Part shown: in pieces, positions 41,582 to 52,336 of the stretch | Position numbering within the stretch: the first letter of the stretch is position 1 | Layout: each line of letters starts with the position of its first letter | Assembly (NCBI RefSeq): GCF_018224925.1 | Contig: NZ_JAGTUF010000015.1 | Span: forward strand, 1 to 64,000 | Direction of reading: 5' to 3' | From: Magnetospirillum sulfuroxidans | GTDB lineage: Bacteria; Pseudomonadota; Alphaproteobacteria; Rhodospirillales; Magnetospirillaceae | DNA: 64,000 nucleotides | Notes under the pieces: model-generated | The model's input: only the letters and a program-made list of their open reading frames with translations | Databases searched by the model: none | Told to the model about the DNA's origin: nothing | Made by a program: the position numbers and the translations under genes

Positions 41582-43743
41582 GTTTCGCCGTCAAGCTGGT
41601 CGCCGCCGGGGCGGTCGCGGTCACCGTGGCGCTGATCGCCGCCACCAAAGCCATCGATTTCGACACCTACAAGGGCTATGTCGCCGATCTGGTCGAAGCC
41701 GAGACGGGCCGCAAACTGACGTTTGGCGGGCCGGTCAAGTTGCGCCTGGGGCTGGTGCCGTCGCTGATCGCGGAAAATATCACCTTGTCCAACGTGGCGG
41801 GCGGCTCTCGTCCCGAGATGATCACGATCGAGCGCATCGAGGCCGAGGTGGCCCTGCCGGCTTTGCTGCGCAAGGAAATCCTGATTCAGCGGCTGATCCT
41901 TTCATCCCCCCATATCTTGCTGGAAAAGGGCAATTGGCGCTTGGCCGACACCGGCAAGCCTCAGGTTACCGGCACGCCGACCCGCTTCAATCTGCGCGAA
42001 TTGAAGATCAAGAACGCCAAGGTGACGTGGCGCGACGATGGCGGCCGACAGACCACCATCGGGGTGCATAAATTGGCGCTGATGCCGGAACAAGGCAACG
42101 CGGGGGCGGTTGGTGTTTCGGTGGTCGGCGATGCCATCGGCAAGAATTTTGAATTCACCGGTAAGATCGGCAATCTGGCCGCGGCCTTGGCTGGAAAGCC
42201 TTGGCCGGTGACGCTGAAAGGTTCCGCACCGGGGATCATTATCGCCGTGGATGGCGCCATCGGCAATTTGGCCGACTTTGCCGGGTTAGACCTGAAAGTC
42301 AGCTTTCAGACCGATGAAATGGGCGATCTGCTGCGCTTGACCGGTTTGCAGGGGGCGGGCAATGGTTCCATGGGGCCGATGCGGCTGTCCGCCCGTCTTG
42401 GCGATGGCGGCGGGGTGATCGGGATCAGTGATCTTGATGCCAGCGCCGGGCGTCGCGACGTCATGTTCGCCAGCGTCAAGGGGGCGGTCAGGGATGTGGT
42501 CGGCTTGGCTGGCATCGAGGTTTCGGTTCAGGCTGAAACCGATGATCTGGCCCGTCTGGGCCGGGTCCTTGGCCATGACTTGCCGTCCATGGGACCCTTG
42601 CGGTTGGGCGTCACCTTGCGCGATGGCAAGGACATGTGGGCGGCATCCGACCTTAAGCTTCACGCCGGGTCCAGCGATGTGACCGGCGACATCACGCTTT
42701 ATTCCGGCAAACGGCCAAGGCTTAAGGCTGATTTAGCCGCACCGCAGCTGAATGTGAGTGATTTTTTGGGCAAACCCACCGCCGCGGTCGATGGCGGCCG
42801 GGTCATTCCGGCGGCGGCGGTGCCGGTGGATCTGTTGCGCGCTTACGACGCCGAGATCGGACTGAAGCTGGAAAAGCTGGTGCTGTCGACGGTGACGTTG
42901 AACGCGGTCACGGCCGAGGCGATTTTACAAAATTCCACCCTGACCGTTCCGGCCTTTCACGCCGCTTTTGCCGGCGGCGCGGTCGAGGGCGGGCTGACCG
43001 TCGAGGCCCGGCCAGCGCGGCCGGTGGTTTCGTTGCAGATGACCGCCACCGGGGTGAATTTCGGTAAGGCGGCGCACGATGCCGGCAGCGATCTGTTGAG
43101 TGGCGGCATCGGCGATCTGAAGCTGGCGTTGAAAGGCAATGGCGGCGATCTGCGGGCGCTGATGGCCAGCGCCAATGGCTCGGCGGTGCTGAACCTTGGC
43201 CCCGGGCAGGTGAATAACCAGGCTTTCAGTTGGGCCGGCGGCGATGTGATCAGCCATGTTCTGGCTATTTTGAACCCGTTGGCAAAATCGCGCGAGACCA
43301 CCCAGATGAGCTGCGCCATCGTCAATTTCAGGGTCAAGAACGGTTTGGCCGCCACCGATAAAGGCATCGCGGTTCAGACCGAAGGCATCGACGTGGTCGG
43401 AGCCGGCACCATCAGCTTACACGATGAAAGCCTGGACTTGGGCTTCACCCCGCGCGCCAAGGAAGGGTTGGGGCTGTCGGTGGGGGGGCAATTCGCCGGA
43501 CTGACCCGTCTGCGCGGAACCCTGATGTCCCCCAGTCTGTCGGTGGATGAAATGGGAACGGCACGCGCCGCCTTGTCGGTGGGGGCGGCGGCGGCCACCG
43601 CCGGTCTGTCGCTCTTGGGCGAATTGTTGATGGATAAAGTCATGGCGGACGACAATCCCTGCCGGACGGCCTTAGCCATGGGCAAGGCGGCGCCGACGGC
43701 CAAGGGCGGCGGCGGCGTGTTGGAAAGCTTGTTCGGACGCTGA
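41572..43743 (+). CDS. AsmA-family protein
   Basis: A 723-residue protein with an N-terminal membrane anchor (about 7-24) and a long beta-rich periplasmic part. The N-terminal AsmA pattern is clear (FDTYKGYVADLVEAETGRKLTFGG), and the C-terminal AsmA region includes LLSGGIGDLKLALKGNGG and FTPRAKEGLGLSVGG. AsmA-like proteins are implicated in phospholipid transport to the outer membrane. It starts inside the HAD gene end, so the two are co-translated. Confidence 0.85.
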   Translation: MRLSFAVKLVAAGAVAVTVALIAATKAIDFDTYKGYVADLVEAETGRKLTFGGPVKLRLGLVPSLIAENITLSNVAGGSRPEMITIERIEAEVALPALLRKEILIQRLILSSPHILLEKGNWRLADTGKPQVTGTPTRFNLRELKIKNAKVTWRDDGGRQTTIGVHKLALMPEQGNAGAVGVSVVGDAIGKNFEFTGKIGNLAAALAGKPWPVTLKGSAPGIIIAVDGAIGNLADFAGLDLKVSFQTDEMGDLLRLTGLQGAGNGSMGPMRLSARLGDGGGVIGISDLDASAGRRDVMFASVKGAVRDVVGLAGIEVSVQAETDDLARLGRVLGHDLPSMGPLRLGVTLRDGKDMWAASDLKLHAGSSDVTGDITLYSGKRPRLKADLAAPQLNVSDFLGKPTAAVDGGRVIPAAAVPVDLLRAYDAEIGLKLEKLVLSTVTLNAVTAEAILQNSTLTVPAFHAAFAGGAVEGGLTVEARPARPVVSLQMTATGVNFGKAAHDAGSDLLSGGIGDLKLALKGNGGDLRALMASANGSAVLNLGPGQVNNQAFSWAGGDVISHVLAILNPLAKSRETTQMSCAIVNFRVKNGLAATDKGIAVQTEGIDVVGAGTISLHDESLDLGFTPRAKEGLGLSVGGQFAGLTRLRGTLMSPSLSVDEMGTARAALSVGAAAATAGLSLLGELLMDKVMADDNPCRTALAMGKAAPTAKGGGGVLESLFGR

Positions 43744-43789
43744 TTTTGCCGTATTTCGGCAGCTTTCTTTCGCCACGAGGATCGGGGCC

Positions 43790-44494
43790 ATGCTGGGTAA
43801 GACCATAAAGCGCTTCCATAAACAGGCCGGCATCGCCGCCAGCGATGCCGGCTTCGCCGTGCAATTGGATGGGCGCGGCGTCAAAACCCCGGCGGGCCGC
43901 GCGCTGCAAGTCCCCAGCGAAAAACTGGCCTGGGCCATCGCCGCCGAATGGGATGCGCAAGACGGTGAAATCAAGCCGTATTCCATGCCGCTGACCCAAT
44001 TGGCCAGCACCGCACTGGATCGGGTGGGGCCGGAACGGGCGGTGATCGTCGACCAGATGGTTGCCTATGCCGCCACCGATCTGTTGTGCTATCGGGCCGA
44101 ATCTCCGTCCGATCTGGTGGCGTTACAGACGCGAGAGTGGCAGCCGTTGCTGGATTGGAGCCAGGCGCATCTGGCCGCCGGCCTGCGTGTCACCACCGGG
44201 GTGATCGCCATCGACCAGCCGGCGGCGGCGCTGACCGCCTTGCGCGCCCGGCTTGATGGCTATGACCTCTGGCGGCTGACGGTGGCGCAGGCGGCGTGTT
44301 CCGCCTCGGGCTCGTTGGTGCTGGCCCTGGCCCTGACCGAGGGGCGGCTGAGCGGCGAGGAATGTTTCACCGCCTCTAATCTGGACGAAGCCTATCAGAT
44401 GGCATTGTGGGGCGACGATTACGAAGCCGCCGACCGCCGGGCCGAATTGCTGCGCGATATTCAGGCGGCGGCGGATTTGTTGTCGCTTGTTTAG
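43790..44494 (+). CDS. ATP12-type F1-ATPase assembly chaperone
   Basis: A 234-residue protein. ATP12 family signatures are present: KRFHKQAGIA, VQLDGRGVKTPAGRAL, AAEWDAQDGEIKPYSMPLTQLASTALDR and the C-terminal SLVLALALTEGRLS. It assists assembly of F1-ATPase alpha subunit in mitochondria and alphaproteobacteria. Forty-six bases separate it from AsmA. It converges on the membrane protein gene that ends at 44,496, one base after its stop. Confidence 0.92.
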   Translation: MLGKTIKRFHKQAGIAASDAGFAVQLDGRGVKTPAGRALQVPSEKLAWAIAAEWDAQDGEIKPYSMPLTQLASTALDRVGPERAVIVDQMVAYAATDLLCYRAESPSDLVALQTREWQPLLDWSQAHLAAGLRVTTGVIAIDQPAAALTALRARLDGYDLWRLTVAQAACSASGSLVLALALTEGRLSGEECFTASNLDEAYQMALWGDDYEAADRRAELLRDIQAAADLLSLV

Positions 44495-44495
44495 A

Positions 44496-45524
44496 TTAGT
44501 TGCCGCCGAATAAGTGTTTGACTTTTTCAAGGTTTGAATCGCGCAACATCTGGCATATCAAAAATCCAGCAAGAGCCGCGCCGAAAATGCCAAACAACTT
44601 TATGTTCACAAATAGAAATCCGCTGCTCGACATATCAATTAGCAAAACTAAGAGCACGGCAAAGGATAGGACAACGAATTTTTTCAAGACATAGTACCCT
44701 ATTTTTCTTCTGGCTATTGACATGGCAATACGTTTATTCAGCGGCAAATTTTCGATTTTGTGTTCTATATCTTCATGAAAAAACTGCCATACTATCGACA
44801 AAATGCCGCCGAAGATCGCGCCGACAAATGTCCAAACGAGAGGTGTTTCAAATTTTATTTTGTGGGTAAAGGAGAATGGGTAGGTTAACGGATTTTTTGT
44901 GTTTTCTTTATTATTTTGACTATCAGTTGCGTTACTTTCATTTGTCAACATATTGACGGTGCCATCAATTTTAACGCTTTGCTCCATTTCCGGCCGGTCA
45001 ATTAGATATTCTGGGATGGATATTTTCGGAGAGCACTTCCATCGCAAGACAGCATCGTGGCCGGTTGATAATATAATTTGTTCCGTGTCATCACTGGCGC
45101 AAGTGTTGTCACTATTGGCGCTGTGTTGAACGCCTTTTGTGCTGATGAATTCTTCATTATTATTTGTTGTAGAATTGACTGGAAGTTTAATTGATATTTT
45201 TTTGGGGTCAATTCCGATAGAAACTGGAAGATTATTTTCAATTCTTAAGTCTAAAATGAAAAAATTACCAAAAGAAGCTCGTGTCGGTGTTGGTATCACA
45301 TTAAAAGATATAGAGCGCTTTGCGAGCATTCTTATTTCATTCATTCGAGTAGTGTTGTTGTGATCTTTTTCTTCCTTGACTGCTGCATTCACTATTTTTC
45401 TGACATAGTCATCGTATTCAGGCAAAGAGCATCCCCCGGCTTTGGGTGTGGCCGTATGGGAGGTGTCGGCTGTCGCGGTATGGGTCAGCGCTAGAAAAAT
45501 AAAAGTTATAAGGGTGATGCGCAT
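44496..45524 (-). CDS. AT-rich membrane protein of unknown function
   Basis: A 342-residue protein. ATG 45,524 begins a signal peptide (ITLITFIFLALTHTATA), followed by a roughly 210-residue Asn/Thr-rich periplasmic region and three C-terminal hydrophobic segments at about 232-252, 282-300 and 305-325. No family recognised. Base composition is far more AT-rich than both neighbours, and codons end in A or T, pointing to recent transfer. It is a single-gene insertion between core genes. Confidence 0.6.
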   Translation of the reverse strand: MRITLITFIFLALTHTATADTSHTATPKAGGCSLPEYDDYVRKIVNAAVKEEKDHNNTTRMNEIRMLAKRSISFNVIPTPTRASFGNFFILDLRIENNLPVSIGIDPKKISIKLPVNSTTNNNEEFISTKGVQHSANSDNTCASDDTEQIILSTGHDAVLRWKCSPKISIPEYLIDRPEMEQSVKIDGTVNMLTNESNATDSQNNKENTKNPLTYPFSFTHKIKFETPLVWTFVGAIFGGILSIVWQFFHEDIEHKIENLPLNKRIAMSIARRKIGYYVLKKFVVLSFAVLLVLLIDMSSSGFLFVNIKLFGIFGAALAGFLICQMLRDSNLEKVKHLFGGN

Positions 45525-45992
45525 GACCGAATACAGCTCCGTGAGTCTGGTATTCAGATTTATCAATTAAAGGTAGATCATTCAATGGGGATGAATCTGT
45601 TTTGAGAGGGGCATCATTCAACCCTTGGAATGCGACGGATTCCCGGACGGCCTAAATTCTCGCGATCCGAGGGCTGAAAACCTTCCACTTACCGGTAATA
45701 ATCTTGCGGCAGCGCCTGATTTCGGCCGTGGCGGCTAATTCGGCAGTTTTCTGCCGCTTTGCGGTAAATAATTTGGTATTCGTGGGCCGTGTTTTTTCGG
45801 TGGCATGACAGTCGTGGGAATGGTATCTGCACTTCCCTGACCATAAGGGTGGGGGCTTTACTGACCCCATCGACGCCGAACGGCGAAGCCCTGATACCGG
45901 TGCGGCGTGGCCGCGCAGTTCAATCAAGTTGGGTGGCCCGTCAATCCCGAAAGCGAAACGCGCTTTCGGGGCGGGACACCAGGGGGAATCGG
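45525..45992. promoter_or_regulatory. Upstream region of pccB with hairpin
   Basis: The 468-base gap holds no convincing gene. A perfect 10-base stem (cccgaaagcg / cgctttcggg, 5-base loop) lies at 45,946-45,970, 23 bases before the pccB start, with no T-run. It could affect translation initiation or RNA stability. The divergent gene's promoter must also lie here. Confidence 0.4.
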
Positions 45993-47525
<1,533 letters not shown>

Positions 47526-47539
47526 TGGGGGGACCCCGC

Positions 47540-49528
47540 ATGTTCACCAAGATTCTGATCGCCAATCGCGGCGAAATCGCTTGTCGTGTCATCAAGACCG
47601 CCAAGAAAATGGGCATCAAGACGGTGGCGGTGTATTCCGACGCCGACAAGGATGCGCTGCATGTGCAGATGGCTGACGAAGCCGTGCATCTGGGCCCGCC
47701 GCCTTCGGCCCAGTCCTATCTGCTGGCCGACAAGATCGTCGAAGCCTGCCAGAAGACCGGCGCCCAGGCGGTGCATCCCGGCTATGGCTTCCTGTCGGAA
47801 AAGCGCGAGTTCCAAGAGAAGCTGGCGGCTGCCGGCATCGCCTTCATCGGTCCCGATGGCCATGCCATTTTCTGCATGGGCGACAAGATCGAGTCGAAGA
47901 AGCTGGCCCGCCAAGCCGGCGTCAACACCGTTCCCGGCCACATGGATGTCATCACCGATGCCGAGCATGCGGTCAAGATCGCCGGCGAGATCGGCTATCC
48001 GGTGATGATCAAGGCCTCCGCCGGCGGCGGCGGCAAGGGCATGCGTCTGGCGTGGAACGAAGCCGAAGCCCGCGAGGGTTTTGTCTCGGCCACCAACGAA
48101 GCCAAGTCGTCCTTTGCCGATGATCGCGTCTTCATCGAAAAGTTCATCGAACAGCCGCGCCACATCGAAATCCAGGTCCTGGCCGACAGCTTCGGCAACA
48201 CCATCTATCTGGGCGAGCGCGAATGCTCGATCCAGCGGCGTCACCAAAAGGTGATCGAAGAAGCGCCGTCGCCCTTCCTCAGCCCGGAAATGCGCAAGGC
48301 CATGGGCGAACAAGCCTGTGCCTTGGCCAAGTCGGTGCAGTACAAATCGGCCGGGACCGTCGAATTCATCGTCGGCGGCGCCACCGGCGAGTTCTATTTC
48401 CTGGAAATGAACACCCGCTTGCAGGTCGAGCATCCGGTGACCGAAATGATCACCGGCCTTGATCTGGTCGAGCTGATGATCAAGGTCGCCGCCGGCGAAA
48501 AGCTGCCGATCACCCAAGAACAGGTGAAGCTGAACGGGTGGGCCATGGAAGCCCGCGTTTACGCCGAGGACCCGTTCCGCAACTTCCTGCCTTCGACCGG
48601 TCGTCTGACCCGCTACCAGCCGCCGGCCGAAAGCCCGCAGGTGCGCGTCGATACCGGCGTCTATGAAGGCGGCGAGATCAGCATGTTCTACGATCCGATG
48701 ATCGCCAAGCTGATCACCTATGGTCCGACCCGCGACGCCGCCATCAATCACATGCGCGACGCGCTCGACGCCTATTACATCCGTGGCCTGTCGCACAACA
48801 TTCCGTTCCTGGCCTCGCTGATGAGCAAGGATCGATTCGTTAAGGGCAACATCACCACCAATTTCATCGCCGAGGAATATGCCAACGGCTTCCACGCCAA
48901 CGATCTGCCGGCCGATGATCCGACCGTGCTGATCGCCGTGGCGGCGGCGGTCAAGGCGGCCATCAGCGCCCGTAACATCAAGGTGAGCGGGCAGTTCCCC
49001 GGTCACGAGATGAAGGTGCCGGTTCAGTGGACGGTGGTGCTCAACGGTCAATACCATGACGTCGAAACCCGGCCGGCCGAAGGCGGCTTTGCCGTGGTCA
49101 TCGGCGGCGAGGCGGTCAGCGTCAAGACCGACTGGCAGATCGGCCAGCCCCTGTTCCGGGGCACCATCGAAGGCCGCAACGTTTGCGTTCAGGTCGATCG
49201 CGACGGCGTGTCCTATACCTTGGCCCATGCGGGCAGCCGGGTGAAGGCCATCGTCCTCACCCGTCAGGCGGCAATTTTGAACAAGCTGATGCCGTTCAAG
49301 GCGCCGCCGGATATGTCCAAGTACCTGCTGTCGCCCATGCCCGGCCTGCTGCGCGCGGTCGAGGTGGTGGAAGGTCAGGAAGTCAAGGCCGGCGAGGCTT
49401 TGGCCGTGGTCGAAGCCATGAAGATGGAAAACATCCTCAAGGCTGAACGCGATGGCACCATCGGCAAGATTCACGCCCAGCCGGGTGAATCGTTGGCGGT
49501 GGATCAAAAGATCATCGAATTCGCCTGA
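47540..49528 (+). CDS. pccA: Propionyl-CoA carboxylase alpha (biotin carboxylase/carrier) subunit
   Basis: A 662-residue protein. The biotin carboxylase domain starts KILIANRGEIACRV, has the ATP-grasp Gly loop KASAGGGGKGMR and the EMNTRLQVEHPVTE signature. A linker domain follows, and the C-terminal biotinyl domain has the acceptor Lys in EAMKMEN. It carboxylates biotin using ATP and bicarbonate. It ends just before an intrinsic terminator. Confidence 0.95.
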   Translation: MFTKILIANRGEIACRVIKTAKKMGIKTVAVYSDADKDALHVQMADEAVHLGPPPSAQSYLLADKIVEACQKTGAQAVHPGYGFLSEKREFQEKLAAAGIAFIGPDGHAIFCMGDKIESKKLARQAGVNTVPGHMDVITDAEHAVKIAGEIGYPVMIKASAGGGGKGMRLAWNEAEAREGFVSATNEAKSSFADDRVFIEKFIEQPRHIEIQVLADSFGNTIYLGERECSIQRRHQKVIEEAPSPFLSPEMRKAMGEQACALAKSVQYKSAGTVEFIVGGATGEFYFLEMNTRLQVEHPVTEMITGLDLVELMIKVAAGEKLPITQEQVKLNGWAMEARVYAEDPFRNFLPSTGRLTRYQPPAESPQVRVDTGVYEGGEISMFYDPMIAKLITYGPTRDAAINHMRDALDAYYIRGLSHNIPFLASLMSKDRFVKGNITTNFIAEEYANGFHANDLPADDPTVLIAVAAAVKAAISARNIKVSGQFPGHEMKVPVQWTVVLNGQYHDVETRPAEGGFAVVIGGEAVSVKTDWQIGQPLFRGTIEGRNVCVQVDRDGVSYTLAHAGSRVKAIVLTRQAAILNKLMPFKAPPDMSKYLLSPMPGLLRAVEVVEGQEVKAGEALAVVEAMKMENILKAERDGTIGKIHAQPGESLAVDQKIIEFA

Positions 49529-49590
49529 AATCGGCCTGAATCATCCCGGTTTTGGCCGGGATGATTGCGGACGAAAGCGCGAAAGCAAAA

Positions 49591-49620
49591 ACCCCGGAGC
49601 GATCATGCTCCGGGGTTTTT
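49591..49620 (+). terminator. Intrinsic terminator of pccBA
   Basis: accccggagc-gatcat-gctccggggt, a 10-base perfect stem, followed by TTTTT. It lies 62 bases after the pccA stop. Confidence 0.92.
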
Positions 49621-49717
49621 GCTGTGGGCGCGATGAAATACAACTTTCTGGTGCCGCCATCATCTGTATCATATGTCCTATGTGGAATGGCCACATGGGA
49701 TAGAAATGGAGCGGGTG

Positions 49718-50047
49718 ATGGGAAAATACGTGATCGAGACGGCAAAGAACGGCGAGTTCTTTTTCAATTTGAAGGCTGGGAACGGAGAAAAAATCCTGAC
49801 CAGCGAGACCTACAAAGAAAAGGCGGGGGCGAAGAAGGGCATCGAATCCGTTCGTGTAAATAGCGCCCTTGACGCTCGCTATGACCGCCTTGCTGCCGCC
49901 GGCGGCAAACATCGCTTTGTTCTCAAGGCCGGCAATCACGAGATTATCGGAACCAGCCAGGCCTATGAAAGCGAGCAAGGCATGGAAACCGGGATTAATT
50001 CGGTGAAGGCCAATGGCCCCGATTCCGAAGTGGTGGACAATACTTGA
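49718..50047 (+). CDS. YegP-like protein with two DUF1508 repeats
   Basis: A 109-residue protein with two tandem repeats: about 1-50 (GEFFFNLKAGNGEKILTSE, GIESVRVN) and 52-100 (HRFVLKAGNHEIIGTSQ, GINSVKAN). This is the two-repeat layout of YegP. The repeats form a small beta-alpha fold of unknown function. ATG 49,718 has GGAG 6 bases upstream. Confidence 0.85.
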   Translation: MGKYVIETAKNGEFFFNLKAGNGEKILTSETYKEKAGAKKGIESVRVNSALDARYDRLAAAGGKHRFVLKAGNHEIIGTSQAYESEQGMETGINSVKANGPDSEVVDNT

Positions 50048-50092
50048 TCCTGCCCGCGCGGGTCCTTGCAAAGGGTGAGCGGGAAGAAGATT

Positions 50093-50127
50093 GTCCCGAG
50101 GGCGGAGACGGCCTCGGGACTTTCTTC
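50093..50127 (+). terminator. Terminator after the YegP-like gene
   Basis: gtcccgagg / cctcgggac, a 9-base stem with a 10-base loop, followed by TTTCTTC. It lies between convergent genes. Confidence 0.65.
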
Positions 50128-50320
50128 AGCCGACGCTGATCCGGGGCCCCAGCTTGGCCCAAGCCTTGTCGTGCAGGTGGCTGGCGACGACGTTGCACAC
50201 CGGTTCGATCAGTGCGATCAGCCCTCCCAGGGCCAGGGATCCGGTCAAGGCATAGGTGACGGCCACGGCGACGACCAGATGCAAGCTCAGCTGGCTGGTC
50301 ATCTTCATCATCTTGATCAT
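50126..50320 (-). CDS. DUF2061 small membrane protein
   Basis: A 64-residue protein with two hydrophobic segments and the family pattern (LSLHLVVAVAVTYALTG, then a His-containing tail LHDKAW). Function of DUF2061 is unknown. AGGAGAG precedes the ATG. It is divergent from irr and shares the palindrome-rich region with it. Confidence 0.75.
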   Translation of the reverse strand: MIKMMKMTSQLSLHLVVAVAVTYALTGSLALGGLIALIEPVCNVVASHLHDKAWAKLGPRISVG

Positions 50321-50402
50321 GGCCTCTCTCCTGTCCCGGTATTTCCTGGGGCTGATGATACGGAGAGGCGGGTGATCGGTGAAATGGATTAAAATTTAAA
50401 AC

Positions 50403-50445
50403 TAATCGATAAAAACGATTATAGTTTATCTTGGAACCATTCCAA
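50403..50445. promoter_or_regulatory. Two palindromes in the irr promoter region
   Basis: TTGGAA-CCA-TTCCAA (50,431-50,445) is a perfect 15-base palindrome with the half-site length and 3-base spacing of the iron control element recognised by Irr. TAATCG-ATAAAAA-CGATTA (50,403-50,421) is a second one. Both lie in AT-rich DNA upstream of irr, which suits autoregulation; the match to the published consensus is partial. Confidence 0.45.
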
Positions 50446-50542
50446 TAAGGCCCATCTTACCTTGAATGATTCCATGTTACGGACGTACCATCGCCCTATG
50501 CCCAGCCACACGGGCATCCCCTTTGGTGGGAGGTTTCGATCC

Positions 50543-50962
50543 ATGCTTGTCCGCCATCAAGCACCAGAACAAAATATGCTGCGTGAGGCCGGTATCCGTC
50601 CGACCACACCGAGAATGACCATTTTGCGCGCTATCCTTGACGGGGGTCACCGCCATCTGACGCCGGAATCCTTTCATCAGGAACTGGTCGATGCGGGCCA
50701 TGAATTTTCCCTGGCCACGGTCTACAACACCCTCAACCATTTTTCCGAGGCGGATTTACTGCGTCGAGTCGGCTGTGGGGATCGTCATTTTTTCTGCACC
50801 AACACCAAGGAACATCATCATTTCTATGATGCTCGGACCGGCCGCATCGAGGATATCCCCGATCCGCAGCCGCTGATCGCCGGCTTGCCCGAGCCGCCGC
50901 CGGGCATGATGATCGAAGCGGTGGAGGTGGTTATCCGCTTGCGTCGGCTTCCGCATAGCTGA
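50543..50962 (+). CDS. irr: Irr, Fur-family iron-response regulator
   Basis: A 139-residue protein. The N-terminal winged helix has LREAGIRPTTPRM and VSLATVYNTLNHF-like signatures (here FSLATVYNTLNHFSEADLL). The haem/metal-sensing HHHFYD segment, typical of Irr rather than Fur, follows, then GRIEDIP. Irr represses haem and iron-use genes of alphaproteobacteria under iron limitation. ATG 50,543 has GGGAGG upstream; an in-frame upstream extension is possible. Confidence 0.85.
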   Translation: MLVRHQAPEQNMLREAGIRPTTPRMTILRAILDGGHRHLTPESFHQELVDAGHEFSLATVYNTLNHFSEADLLRRVGCGDRHFFCTNTKEHHHFYDARTGRIEDIPDPQPLIAGLPEPPPGMMIEAVEVVIRLRRLPHS

Positions 50963-50980
50963 ATTTGGCGCGTCTTGCGC

Positions 50981-51015
50981 CCATCATCATTCCCGCATTG
51001 GGGGAATGATGATGG
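50981..51015. terminator. Bidirectional hairpin between irr and the cytochrome gene
   Basis: ccatcatcattccc pairs perfectly with gggaatgatgatgg over 14 bases, lying between convergent genes. No T-run is present on either side, so its efficiency is uncertain. Confidence 0.55.
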
Positions 51016-51102
51016 GGTGTGCGGCATAAGCCGCCCGGCCCCGTGGGCCTAACCAAATCCCGATGAATTTCACCATGAGTTTTCACCCACGGGGATTTGG
51101 CG

Positions 51103-52221
51103 TTACTTCTCTCCATCCTTGGCTTGACGTTGAAGATCGGTCAGCAACAAGCCGGCCTCGGCGTCGCTGAGCGGCGTCAGCCGCTTCATGGAATTCATAT
51201 GGCCGACCCAATCATTGGCCAGATAAGCCGCGGCCGGGCGACGGACATGGCACAAGGTGCAATTATCCTCGGCCATGCGGTCGGCGTAATCCCAAAGCGG
51301 CTGGGGATCACGCAGAAATCCGCCGGCTGGAACCCAGGCTTGCAAATGCGTTTCGGTCCAGGTTTGGCCGGTATCGGCGTCTTCGACCTCGCGGCCGGGA
51401 CGCAATCGCGCCAGGGCCGGTTCTTCCAGAATGGCCAAGGTGATGCGTTTGCCTTGACGGGCATAGAGAACGCTTTGGGTGCCATCGCGGCGCCAGCCGC
51501 CGATGTCGATCTTGACGAAGCCTTCCGCCACATCCACCACCCGGACAGCGTGCCCGGCCATCAACTGTCCCTCTGATGGGGCATGCGGGGTTGGAGAAAG
51601 CGGCCGGCTTTCCACCCCGGTGACCACGTCGCCAACCGCGGGGAGTGTCTTTGCCGCAATGGCTGACAGGGCGGTGAACATGCGGCGGTGATGGGCGGTG
51701 ACGTCCGGCATCTTGTGGGCGATCGCCTTATGGCAATCGATACAGGTCTTGCCGTCCTTGGCCGCGTCGCGCATGGCGCGGGCGGCTTTGATGGATTGTT
51801 TATGAAAGGCCATGGCCTCGAAGGAATGGCAGTTGCGGCATTCTTGCGAATCGCCGGCCCGCATGCGGTCCCATTCCCGTACAGCCAAGGTGTGGCGCTT
51901 GGCTTCGAACTTTTCCGGGCTGTCGATGGAGCCGATGGCCCAATGAAACACTTCGCCGCTGGCTTGCATCTTGCGGATCAGTTTGTGCGACCAATCGCGC
52001 GGCACATGGCAATCGGCGCAGGTGGCGCGGATTCCGGAGGGGTTGAGGAAATGGGACGATTGCTGATACTCGCCATAAACGGTATCGCGCATTTCGTGAC
52101 ACGAGATGCAAAACGCCATCTGGTTGGTGGCTTCAAGCGCGGTGTTGAAACCGCCCCAGCCGATTATTCCGGCGAATATGCCGGCCAGACCGATCAGCAC
52201 CCATTTCCGCACAGCCCGCAT
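51103..52221 (-). CDS. Pentaheme c-type cytochrome of the NapC/NirT/TorC family
   Basis: A roughly 372-residue membrane-anchored cytochrome. One N-terminal membrane helix (WVLIGLAGIFAGIIGW) is followed by a NapC-type tetraheme domain with CxxCH sites CISCH, CADCH, CRNCH and CIDCH. A C-terminal domain carries a fifth, CTLCH, as in TorC. Such proteins oxidise quinol and pass electrons to periplasmic reductases. No TorA-type reductase is next to it; the neighbouring peroxidase is a possible acceptor. The start is uncertain, since a longer start at 52,254 falls in a hairpin. Confidence 0.85.
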   Translation of the reverse strand: MRAVRKWVLIGLAGIFAGIIGWGGFNTALEATNQMAFCISCHEMRDTVYGEYQQSSHFLNPSGIRATCADCHVPRDWSHKLIRKMQASGEVFHWAIGSIDSPEKFEAKRHTLAVREWDRMRAGDSQECRNCHSFEAMAFHKQSIKAARAMRDAAKDGKTCIDCHKAIAHKMPDVTAHHRRMFTALSAIAAKTLPAVGDVVTGVESRPLSPTPHAPSEGQLMAGHAVRVVDVAEGFVKIDIGGWRRDGTQSVLYARQGKRITLAILEEPALARLRPGREVEDADTGQTWTETHLQAWVPAGGFLRDPQPLWDYADRMAEDNCTLCHVRRPAAAYLANDWVGHMNSMKRLTPLSDAEAGLLLTDLQRQAKDGEK

Positions 52222-52239
52222 CCCCTTTGCTGAAACACT

Positions 52240-52271
52240 GGGGCCGGACGACATTATTGTCGTCCGGCCCC
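52240..52271 (-). terminator. Hairpin between peroxidase and cytochrome genes
   Basis: ggggccggacgac / gtcgtccggcccc, a perfect 13-base stem with a 6-base loop. It lies 66 bases past the peroxidase stop and just before the cytochrome start. It may attenuate read-through or be an mRNA-processing site; there is no T-run. Confidence 0.5.
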
Positions 52272-52336
52272 AGCCATAATGGCAGGCAGATACCGGCCAA
52301 GAATGTTGGCCGGCATCACCCGCCCCACCCGACGGA

